From assembly GCA_030597345.1 (NCBI GenBank), contig JAUVSA010000028.1, positions 1 to 13,190 on the forward strand: 13,190 nt of DNA, read 5' to 3'. Position 1 is the stretch's first letter. The number at the start of each line of letters is the position of its first letter. The notes under the pieces are model-generated. The model searched no databases. It was not told the origin of the DNA and was given only the letters and a program-made list of their open reading frames with translations. The DNA comes from Bacillota bacterium (GTDB lineage Bacteria; Armatimonadota; Hebobacteria; Hebobacterales; Hebobacteraceae). The translations under genes were made by a program, and so were the position numbers. Shown here piece after piece: positions 7,513 to 13,190 of this stretch.

Positions 7513-8040
7513 TCAGTGCTCAATTTCGGATACGTCGCCAAACAGATCCCGCAGCTTCTCCCAACGACTGTCCGATAGCTGCGGTCCGCAGTCACACGGC
7601 CCTTCGTTCAAGTTGCGTCCACACTGCGGACAAAGGCCGCGGCAGTCGGACTGGCAGATGGGTGCCATCGGGGCGCTCACCGCGATCTGCTGCCGGACCA
7701 GGTCTGATACGTCGAGCACGTAGTGCGAGATCGCCGCGGCCTCCGGCTCGTCCCGATCGACGGTTTCGATGTCCCGATCAGTGCTCTCTGTTGCGAACTC
7801 TTCTTCTACTTCGACATCCAGCGCCCGATCGAACTCGCTGAGGCACCGCTTGCAGGAGCAACGAACCGTGGCCTGCAGCCAGCCCCTCACCAGGAGGAGG
7901 GAACCGGTGTTCTCCACCGTTATCTCGCCTGTAACGGGCCCGACACCAGCGAATTCCTCGGTCGGGTCCAGACGCTCGGAGATGGAGTAGCGGCCGCGCG
8001 CCCCCGGCATTCCTGCGATGTCGGACAAGTCGATCTTCAA
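7513..8040 (-). CDS. yceD: DUF177/YceD family protein, linked to 23S rRNA accumulation
   Basis: A 175-residue protein of the DUF177 family, which in plants and E. coli has been linked to 23S rRNA accumulation or processing. It begins with MKIDLSDI. Conserved cysteines are visible: C61, C63-x2-C66 in the middle (the family's C-x-R-C-L segment), then C129, C133-x3-C137-x2-C140 and C149-x-C151 near the C-terminus, which look able to bind zinc. The centre is very acidic (VEVEEEFATES and following). It is the first gene of the fatty-acid operon, directly upstream of rpmF as in many phyla. The ATG at 8040 has only a weak ribosome binding site and lies roughly 20 bases downstream of the predicted transcription start. 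Confidence 0.92.
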   Translation of the reverse strand: MKIDLSDIAGMPGARGRYSISERLDPTEEFAGVGPVTGEITVENTGSLLLVRGWLQATVRCSCKRCLSEFDRALDVEVEEEFATESTDRDIETVDRDEPEAAAISHYVLDVSDLVRQQIAVSAPMAPICQSDCRGLCPQCGRNLNEGPCDCGPQLSDSRWEKLRDLFGDVSEIEH

Positions 8041-8064
8041 GGTCTTAACTGCGCCGCGCCACTA

Positions 8065-8092
8065 ATAATACACCCCAGTGACGGCTTGTCAA
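8065..8092 (-). promoter_or_regulatory. sigma-70-type promoter of the yceD-rpmF-fab operon
   Basis: On the minus strand a perfect -35 box TTGACA (8092-8087) is followed by a 16-base spacer and a -10 box TATTAT (8070-8065, five of six to consensus). Transcription would begin near 8058, giving a leader of about 18 bases before the ATG at 8040. The local AT-rich patch stands out in GC-rich surroundings. All ten genes downstream are on the same strand with gaps under 90 bases, so this is probably the main operon promoter. I see no inverted repeat of the FapR type. Confidence 0.72.
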
Positions 8093-8181
8093 GCAACCGG
8101 CTCGGCGCGCGCGAGCTCGGCGGCCAGGGCTTCGAGCCAGCACCGCGACGATCAGACCGGCTCGCGAGAACGTGCGAGCAG

Positions 8182-8211
8182 AAAGGCATGCCGGCAAAAG
8201 GAGCGGATGCC
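8182..8211 (-). terminator. candidate rho-independent terminator after the 144-residue protein gene
   Basis: On the minus strand, ten bases after the stop at 8222, GGCATCCG pairs with CGG-c-ATGCC (one bulged C) around a 10-base loop, followed by TTT. The U-run is short (TTTCT), so the call is tentative. Its position between the gene end and the operon promoter fits a terminator. Confidence 0.35.
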
Positions 8212-8221
8212 TCCCCGAAAC

Positions 8222-8656
8222 TCAGCTCCCCTCGTCCTCTTCGCCGCTTTCCTCGAACTTCTTCTCCACACGAGAGAAGAGACGAGCGGTATCCGGGGGG
8301 TACAACTCCTTCTCAACAAACCACTTCTGCGACCAAGCAGAGGCCGTTCTGCGCATATGGCGGTCCGGCTTCCAACGGGCGAGGAGCAAGCAATCGCCCC
8401 GATCCGTCTGAACCAGACGCTGCTTGAACGTATACCCATCGCAGTCGGCGTCGGGCAGGTCGAGCCTCTGATAGATAGAGAGCGCCTTCTTGCCTACATA
8501 GATGACCTCGGTCTCATCCACATCGCTCACATGGTAGGTGTCGATCTCCCGTTTGAGGACCTTCTCCCTGCGGGTGAGTCGCGGGCTGCTAAATATGCCC
8601 CTAGGCTCTTCCGTGGGCGGTGGAGTAAGAATCTTGTTGGGTTGAGACGAGGTCAA
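8222..8656 (-). CDS. hypothetical protein, 144 residues, unrecognised
   Basis: I do not recognise this family. The protein is soluble and highly charged. It has a Pro-rich start (about residues 11-18), a basic stretch around SPRLTRREKVLKRE (24-37), a middle section rich in beta-type and aromatic residues (VIYVGKKAL, DGYTFKQRLV, LLLARW), and a strongly acidic tail (EESGEEDEG). There is no signal peptide, membrane segment or metal motif. The start is TTG at 8656, backed by AAAGGAG (8664-8670) seven bases upstream, one of the best ribosome binding sites in the window. That site, together with even composition along the frame, makes it a real gene in my view. It lies 147 bases after the second M16 gene and just upstream of the fatty-acid operon promoter; neither neighbour suggests a function. 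Confidence 0.75.
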   Translation of the reverse strand: MTSSQPNKILTPPPTEEPRGIFSSPRLTRREKVLKREIDTYHVSDVDETEVIYVGKKALSIYQRLDLPDADCDGYTFKQRLVQTDRGDCLLLARWKPDRHMRRTASAWSQKWFVEKELYPPDTARLFSRVEKKFEESGEEDEGS

Positions 8657-8663
8657 GGCGCTT

Positions 8664-8670
8664 CTCCTTT
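8664..8670 (-). promoter_or_regulatory. ribosome binding site supporting the TTG start of the 144-residue protein
   Basis: The minus strand reads AAAGGAG, seven bases before TTG at 8656. It is the main evidence that this unrecognised frame is translated. Confidence 0.7.
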
Positions 8671-8803
8671 GGCTGCGAGATCGCGGTGAGCGGCGAGAGT
8701 GCGGAAGTACGGCTCCCCGTGCTAATTACGGGTTCGACGCGGGGCTGAGCAAACCCTTTCGCGGGGGCCGCCAGCCATGTGCTGTAGGCAGAACAAGACG
8801 TCG

Positions 8804-10096
8804 CTAGGCCGTAGGCATGGTCACGGCGAGGACAAAGCGACGCAGCACGGCTTGGGCGGCCCGTTGCACATCGGCGGCGGTGACGGCCTGAATGGCAGCC
8901 ATGTAGCGGGCCTCAAAACCGCTCTCGAGCCCCAGGATCCCGTACCAGGCGAGGGCATATGCCTGGTCCTTCATACGCTGATGGCTGAGGGCGTAGCTTC
9001 CAAGGAGGTAGCGCTTGGCGTGGTCGAGTTCCCCTGGCGAGACGATCTTGTCAGAGAGCTCTGCCAGCGCATCCACGAGGGCGGACTTGACCGCGGTCAG
9101 GTGGCGGGGGCCGGTCGCCGCGTAGACAGCGAAGTGGCTTTCGGTCGAGAGTGTTGGGTAGAAGGAGGAGACGTGATAGACCAGCCCGAGTTCTTCCCTG
9201 ATGTGCTGGGGGAGACGGGCGCTGGCGCCCCCGCTGAGCAGGCTGTCAATAACCTGCATTGCGTAGTAGCCGGGATCGTCAGCAGCAGGAGCGAGAAATC
9301 CCAGGACCAAGTGTGCCCGACTGACAGGCAGCTCCCGGGCCGCGATCAGGGAAGAGGGGAGTGGAGCGATCTGGGTTTCGCGGCGCGAGGGGGGGGTCTT
9401 CGCGACCCAGTCGGCGAAGGCCGCCCGCGCCGCCCGCGTAGCGCGCCTTTCGCCGACTCCTCCGCAGATGGCAAGGACGGCCCTGTTGGGCCGGTAGTGC
9501 TGAGCGTGGAAGTTGGCGAGGTCTCGGCGGCTGACCGCGGCTAGAGTCTGTGGTTCGCCGAAGGTGGGTCGGGCGTAGGGATGGTCGCCGTACAATGCCT
9601 CGCGAAAGGCGAGGTAGGTTTCCTGGAACGGATCGTCTCGCGCTGCACGCGCCGCCTGCTGGGCTGCCGCCTTCCGGCCGGCAACTTCCGCCGGCAGCAG
9701 GGCGGGACGTCGGACCGCCTGGGCCAGCAAGTCCAGCGCGACTTCAAAACCCTCAGCCGGAACAAGAGCGTAGATCTCGACGTAGTCCAGCCCGACGGTC
9801 GCCTCCATGACGCCCCCGACCGCCGCCAGCTGCTGAGCGGCGGCGTCGCCGGACAGCCGTACGCTGCCACGGAGCAGGAGCCGCTGCAGCAAGTAGCGGA
9901 TGCCGTTCTTGTCGGCCGGCTCGTCGAGACAGGATACGTCGAGGAGCAACTCGATGGCGACAACCTCGGTGGACCAGTTAGACCTGACGATGACTCGCAG
10001 GTCGTTGGGCAGCGTCACTCGGTGGACCGGCGCGGCGAAGGCGCAGCGGCAGGCAAGGAGCAGCGGGATTACCGCAAACAGACTGGGGCGCCTCAT
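8804..10096 (-). CDS. M16B peptidase-family protein, zinc site lost (non-catalytic partner subunit)
   Basis: A 430-residue exported protein with the two-lobed M16 fold. Where active members have HxxEH, it reads Y68-L-L-Q71-R72, and the distal ligand Glu aligns with A148, so it cannot bind the catalytic zinc. It keeps the Arg/Tyr pair of the C-terminal lobe: R300 and Y307 in the segment REELGLVY (300-307), seven residues apart as in other M16 enzymes. This is the pattern of the non-zinc subunit in two-protein M16B proteases. The N-terminus is a short signal peptide; either cleavage after CAFA (near residue 21) or a lipobox LLAC (C16) is possible. The ATG at 10096 overlaps the stop of the active partner as ATGA; an in-frame start at 10129 would overlap more and add a polar extension before the signal. 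The two genes are almost certainly co-translated. Confidence 0.9.
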   Translation of the reverse strand: MRRPSLFAVIPLLLACRCAFAAPVHRVTLPNDLRVIVRSNWSTEVVAIELLLDVSCLDEPADKNGIRYLLQRLLLRGSVRLSGDAAAQQLAAVGGVMEATVGLDYVEIYALVPAEGFEVALDLLAQAVRRPALLPAEVAGRKAAAQQAARAARDDPFQETYLAFREALYGDHPYARPTFGEPQTLAAVSRRDLANFHAQHYRPNRAVLAICGGVGERRATRAARAAFADWVAKTPPSRRETQIAPLPSSLIAARELPVSRAHLVLGFLAPAADDPGYYAMQVIDSLLSGGASARLPQHIREELGLVYHVSSFYPTLSTESHFAVYAATGPRHLTAVKSALVDALAELSDKIVSPGELDHAKRYLLGSYALSHQRMKDQAYALAWYGILGLESGFEARYMAAIQAVTAADVQRAAQAVLRRFVLAVTMPTA

Positions 10097-11457
10097 TGCT
10101 CGGCGACCTTCGGAGTCAGCACTACCCACACGGGATCGCCTGCGTACCAGGAGGCGGCTTCCTGTACGTCGGAGGGGCCGAGAAGACTGACACGCGGCAG
10201 GTACTGCCCGGCGGAGCGATAGATGTCGACGGCCTCGTAGAAGGCGAGGGTGGCCGCTCGATCGGCAGGGGTCTCGTTGGCGAAGGCGTACCCGGATGAC
10301 AGCAGGCGTTTGGCAGCCGCGAACCGAGCTGGCGGGATAGCATCCTCGGCAAGGCGTCGCAGCTCGTTCCGGATGCCCTCTTTGACCGCGGAAATGTCAT
10401 CAGCATCACAAACAGCCCACACGCCAAAGAGGGACCGGTGGCGCTGGGTGAGGAAGTCAATCCCCGCACTCGTCGCAATTCCGCGGTTCCCGACCAGCTC
10501 CTCCACCAGGCTGCCTGTGGGGCCATGTGCGAGCAGTGTCGCCAGGAGATCGCTGGCACAGACTTCTCTGCGCTCGAAGGCGGCGGGGCCGACGAATGCG
10601 GCCATCACGTACGCGTCGCGCGCTTTGGTGGTCACCACGCACTCGCGGCCGGTCGCCGGTCGCGGTAGGGGTTGGTGGAACGGAGTGGGCAGGGGGGAGG
10701 GAACAAGATGGCCAAACTCGCCTTCGACGGCAGCGTGTACCTCGTCGAAGTCAACATCGCCCACAACGACGACGGCAGTGTTGTTGGGAACATACCACGT
10801 CTGCTGGAAGAGAGAGAGCTTCGTGGGACCGACAGTGGCAAGCGCTTGGGCACTCCCGTCGATGGAGTGGCGGTAGGGATGGTCGCTGCCGTAGACCTCC
10901 TCAAACGCTAGCTGGTTGAGGATCGCGCGGAGCTGATCTCGGCGCCCCAGGGACTCTTGCTGGATGACGGCAGACTCGCGCAAGATGGCGGCGCCGTCCG
11001 AGGAGTCCCCCAGGACGAGATCGGCCAGAGCGCCCACCGCCAAGTGCAAGTGGCCGGCAGGCACCGTGGCGTAGAAGCGAGTGTAGTCACGCAGAGTGCC
11101 GCCGTTGACCACTCCCCCTATCGCCTCGATGCGCCGCCGCGGGTCATCTGTGCCTCCGGAGGCCCACAGAACATGCTCCAGAAGATGTGCGATTCCCTCC
11201 TGGCCGGGGGGCTCGTGCGCGGCACCGGCGCGGACGATCACCTCCACCGAGACGACGGAGGCATCCACTTCTTCGCAGACCACGAGCCGGAGGCCGTTAT
11301 GGAGAGTGGCCGACTGAATGGTACGCGGGTCGAGGACCGCAGCGGGAGCGACGCGCGCGAAGATGCCTGCGAATGCGCACAGAAGCAGGAGGCGGGAGGC
11401 GTGCCCTCTACACAGCAGCAGATCGACCTTGGATTGTGATTGGCGGATGTTGGTCAC
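10093..11457 (-). CDS. M16B zinc metallopeptidase, catalytic subunit
   Basis: A 454-residue exported peptidase. The inverted zinc motif is intact: H91-L-L-E94-H95, with E161 and the distal ligand E168 in ESAVIQQE (161-168). Such enzymes degrade or process peptides; the substrate here is unknown. In the second lobe the Arg/Tyr pair is missing: the aligned positions are V322 and T329. It therefore probably needs the partner encoded next, which has the pair but no zinc site. The N-terminus has a 22-residue polar stretch, then a hydrophobic core (LLLLCAFAGIFA) and a likely cleavage near VAPAA (36-40). The GTG at 11457 overlaps the dehydrogenase stop as GTGA. No good ribosome binding site is seen, consistent with translational coupling. 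Confidence 0.92.
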   Translation of the reverse strand: MTNIRQSQSKVDLLLCRGHASRLLLLCAFAGIFARVAPAAVLDPRTIQSATLHNGLRLVVCEEVDASVVSVEVIVRAGAAHEPPGQEGIAHLLEHVLWASGGTDDPRRRIEAIGGVVNGGTLRDYTRFYATVPAGHLHLAVGALADLVLGDSSDGAAILRESAVIQQESLGRRDQLRAILNQLAFEEVYGSDHPYRHSIDGSAQALATVGPTKLSLFQQTWYVPNNTAVVVVGDVDFDEVHAAVEGEFGHLVPSPLPTPFHQPLPRPATGRECVVTTKARDAYVMAAFVGPAAFERREVCASDLLATLLAHGPTGSLVEELVGNRGIATSAGIDFLTQRHRSLFGVWAVCDADDISAVKEGIRNELRRLAEDAIPPARFAAAKRLLSSGYAFANETPADRAATLAFYEAVDIYRSAGQYLPRVSLLGPSDVQEAASWYAGDPVWVVLTPKVAEQ

Positions 11458-12464
11458 GCGATCCAGTCGATTTGCTCCGCGGTGATGGCGCCACTCGGAG
11501 TCTCACCCGAAAGAGCGAGAGCAACGTTCTCGACACAGTGCCTGCCCATCTCCCAGTAGCGGCCCCGCGCCGGGCCAGCAATGTGGGGCGTCAGGATTAC
11601 GTTGGGCAGGTCTCGCAGCGGATGCTCGGGCGGCAGGGGTTCGTCCGGGTCAAAGACGTCGAGCGCGGCACTGAAGCGTCCTGTCTTGAGTTCCGCCACC
11701 AGCGCGTCGGTATCGATGAGTGCGCCGCGGGCCGTGTTGATAAGGACGGCGCCGTCAGGAATCAAGCGCAGGCGTTTCCCATCCAGCAGGTGGCGGGTGG
11801 CGGGCAGGCTTGCAGCATGCAGGGAGATCACCCGACAGGTGGTCAGGATTTCCTCGAGAGTCGCCGCGCGGGCGCCGTGCGCCGATAGCAAGGCGGGGTC
11901 AACGTGTGGGTCGAAGCAGAGAAGCTCGGCGCGGAAGGGCTGGAGAAGCGCGGCGAATTCTCGGGCGGTGGCGCCGAACCCGATTAGGCCGACTCGTTCT
12001 TCGCGCAGGGTCCTCGGAGGGCTGAGGCCCTTGACCTCCCAGACGCGATCCTGCTTGAGTGCGCGATCGTACTGAGGGAGGTTGCGGAGGCAGGCGAGGG
12101 CGAAGAGAAGCGCCATCTCCCCGACATACCGCGCGATCACTGCGGCGGAGTTAGTTACCACTATCCCGCGCTCGAAGACGGCCTCGCTCACATAGGGCTT
12201 GACGGTGCCTGCAGCGTGAGCGATGATTTTCAGGCGGGGGGCAGCCGCCACTACCTCCGAGCTGAAGCGGGGCGAACCCCATGTGGTGAGGCAAGCGTCC
12301 ACGTCGGGGACGCGGCCGCGCAGCTCGTCGGGAGTGAGATCGCGGTCCAGATCGTTGTAGCGCACGTGTGCGAAGCTCTCGAGACGGGCCCTCACAGACT
12401 CCGCGAAGATGGCCTCGAACAGGTCTCCGTGGGCCAGCACCAGCACCTTGGGACGATGAGACAT
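11454..12464 (-). CDS. D-isomer-specific 2-hydroxyacid dehydrogenase
   Basis: A 336-residue NAD-dependent oxidoreductase of the D-2-hydroxyacid dehydrogenase family (phosphoglycerate, glycerate, hydroxypyruvate and related substrates). The catalytic triad is present: R246 in NTARG (243-247), E275 in FDPDEP (271-276) and H294 in TPHIAG (292-297). The dinucleotide loop reads G162-F-G164-A-T-A167, with Ala in place of the usual last Gly, and D185 ends the second strand, suggesting NAD rather than NADP. There is no ACT domain, so it is not a full-length regulated SerA; the substrate is undetermined. The frame is open to 12590, but the upstream residues are Pro-rich and unlike the family. The ATG at 12464, with GGGAGAG about nine bases upstream, gives the normal length. 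It heads a three-gene unit with the M16 pair. Confidence 0.9.
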   Translation of the reverse strand: MSHRPKVLVLAHGDLFEAIFAESVRARLESFAHVRYNDLDRDLTPDELRGRVPDVDACLTTWGSPRFSSEVVAAAPRLKIIAHAAGTVKPYVSEAVFERGIVVTNSAAVIARYVGEMALLFALACLRNLPQYDRALKQDRVWEVKGLSPPRTLREERVGLIGFGATAREFAALLQPFRAELLCFDPHVDPALLSAHGARAATLEEILTTCRVISLHAASLPATRHLLDGKRLRLIPDGAVLINTARGALIDTDALVAELKTGRFSAALDVFDPDEPLPPEHPLRDLPNVILTPHIAGPARGRYWEMGRHCVENVALALSGETPSGAITAEQIDWIA

Positions 12465-12622
12465 CTGATTGGGCTCTCCCGGGGCTCGGCCGAGCGGTTC
12501 GGTGTGTGGCAGAGTGTTCTGCGGGACACGCGCCGGCTCCTCTGTCGCGGATCCTCGGGAGAGAGGCAGGAAATCTGAGGCCCTCTGCAAAAGTTAGCCA
12601 AGGAGTCAACTGTAGGCGGAGA
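12465..12622. promoter_or_regulatory. divergent intergenic region between the dehydrogenase and the zinc-ribbon gene
   Basis: This 158-base gap separates two genes that point away from each other, so it should hold promoters for both. For the minus strand the best pair I see is TTGGCT (12601-12596), 17 bases, TCAGAT (12578-12573), four of six matches each. I found no convincing plus-strand pair. The promoters are therefore weak, factor-dependent or use another sigma factor. Confidence 0.3.
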
Positions 12623-13190
12623 ATGACCTCAGTATCGCGCTGCCACGCATGTGGGGCTTTCGTAGAAGAGGGCGATCAGTTCTGCTGGTCGTGCGGGACT
12701 GATATCGGCGCGGCCGCGGAGTCGCCCCAGGTCAGGCCCGTCGAGGCGACGACAGAGTCCGATCCGGAGATAGATCTGAGCATTCGTCGCGCACATCTGG
12801 CGCGGCAGAGGGGCGAGCTGGATGAGTCAGAGCGCCTGCTGCGTGCGGTTCTGGCGGGTGATCCACAGAACGTGTCGGCGCTCAGCCTGCTTTCGGAGGT
12901 ACTGCGGGCAAAGGGAGATCTGGTAGGGGCGGTGGCCGCAGCGCAGCGAGCGACCGATGCGGACGCAGGGAGCGAGGTTACTTCGAGGGCAGCGGCGCGA
13001 GCGCGGGAGGAGCGCGCGCAGATCGAGGCCAGTGTAGTGCGAGAGGTGGGTGGCGCTACGGCGGAGGGCCCCGCGGCTCTGTTCGGCATTCTGGCGCCGC
13101 GCGGAAGCAAGTGGTACGGATCGACCCGCTTCTACGCAGCGCTTATCGGTCTGGGACTGGCCAGCCTCTTCTTGGCACTAGTAGTGTTAC
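12623..13190 (+). CDS. zinc-ribbon, TPR-like, membrane-anchored protein (3' end outside window)
   Basis: The frame starts at ATG 12623 and is open through the right edge (189 codons so far). I see three parts in order. First, an N-terminal zinc ribbon, C7-x2-C10 and C21-x2-C24, of the short double-zinc-ribbon or DZR/zinc_ribbon_2 kind. Second, an Ala/Leu-rich helical stretch (about 54-115) with TPR-like periodicity, including ARQRGELDESERLLRAVL and a second repeat at ALSLLSEVLRAKGDLVGAV. Third, a hydrophobic segment (about 170-189) that is probably a membrane helix cut by the edge. The ribosome binding site is poor: GGCGGAGA lies almost on the start codon. Function is unknown; such architectures are common scaffolds or sensors on the inner face of the membrane. 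It diverges from the dehydrogenase gene. Confidence 0.8.
   Translation, partial: MTSVSRCHACGAFVEEGDQFCWSCGTDIGAAAESPQVRPVEATTESDPEIDLSIRRAHLARQRGELDESERLLRAVLAGDPQNVSALSLLSEVLRAKGDLVGAVAAAQRATDADAGSEVTSRAAARAREERAQIEASVVREVGGATAEGPAALFGILAPRGSKWYGSTRFYAALIGLGLASLFLALVVL

Noticed and set aside
8731..8737. GGTTCGA on the plus strand, resembling a tRNA T-loop
   Set aside because: The flanking bases (CGGG before, CGGGG after) do not pair, and no anticodon arm, D arm or acceptor stem can be built around it.
8657..8803. Possible promoter for the 144-residue gene (TTGCTC, 18 bases, TAATTA on the minus strand)
   Set aside because: The boxes match consensus poorly and the spacer is long. I could not support a call, though some promoter or read-through from the M16 genes must exist. 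No terminator with a U-run is visible after the second M16 gene.
12465..12590. N-terminal extension of the dehydrogenase by 42 codons
   Set aside because: The residues are Pro-rich and unlike the family, and a better-placed ATG with a ribosome binding site lies at 12464.
12676..13110. A 144-codon minus-strand frame opposite the zinc-ribbon gene
   Set aside because: The plus strand has a coherent zinc ribbon and membrane helix in one frame; the minus-strand product is Ser/Arg/Ala-rich without features.
1..13190. CRISPR arrays, insertion sequences, phage genes, toxin-antitoxin or defence genes
   Set aside because: No direct-repeat array, transposase, integrase or known defence motif was seen in either strand. 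The window is essentially a housekeeping operon plus a protease unit.

Overview
The window is GC-rich bacterial DNA, by eye well above 60% G+C. Genes are tightly packed, often overlap by 4 bases, and frequently start with GTG or TTG. Twelve genes lie on the minus strand and a thirteenth, cut by the right edge, lies on the plus strand. The phylum cannot be fixed from sequence alone. The core gene order (yceD-rpmF-plsX-fabH-fabD-fabG-acpP-fabF) is the same as in E. coli, but the SpoIID-type protein that follows points away from Proteobacteria, towards a spore-former relative, a cyanobacterium-like or an Armatimonadota-like lineage. This placement is an inference.

Right to left along the minus strand. 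Positions 12464-8804 hold a three-gene unit: a D-2-hydroxyacid dehydrogenase followed by two exported M16B peptidase-family proteins, joined by GTGA and ATGA stop/start overlaps. The two M16 proteins look like complementary halves of one heterodimeric protease. The first keeps the zinc site and has lost the Arg/Tyr pair; the second has lost every zinc ligand and kept the Arg/Tyr pair. Next comes a 144-residue protein of unknown function (8656-8222) with a TTG start and a strong ribosome binding site, followed by a plausible terminator hairpin.

A clear sigma-70-type promoter (TTGACA, 16-base spacer, TATTAT; 8092-8065) then opens a long operon running to the left edge: DUF177/YceD, ribosomal protein bL32 (rpmF), plsX, fabH, fabD, fabG, acpP, fabF, a HAD phosphatase, and a SpoIID/LytB-type protein whose 3' end is outside the window. 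Together these supply malonyl-ACP (FabD), start fatty-acid synthesis (FabH), elongate it (FabF, FabG), carry the chain (AcpP) and pass acyl groups to phospholipid synthesis (PlsX). The ribosomal protein and YceD tie the cluster to growth. The last gene adds a likely peptidoglycan-cleaving enzyme.

On the plus strand, diverging from the dehydrogenase across a 158-base gap, a zinc-ribbon/TPR/transmembrane protein begins at 12623 and runs off the right edge.

I found no tRNA, rRNA, CRISPR, insertion sequence or phage gene. No stretch over 300 bases lacks a gene. Most of the window is conserved housekeeping. The points most worth a second look are the complementary M16 pair, the SpoIID-type gene coupled to the fatty-acid operon, and the unrecognised 144-residue protein.
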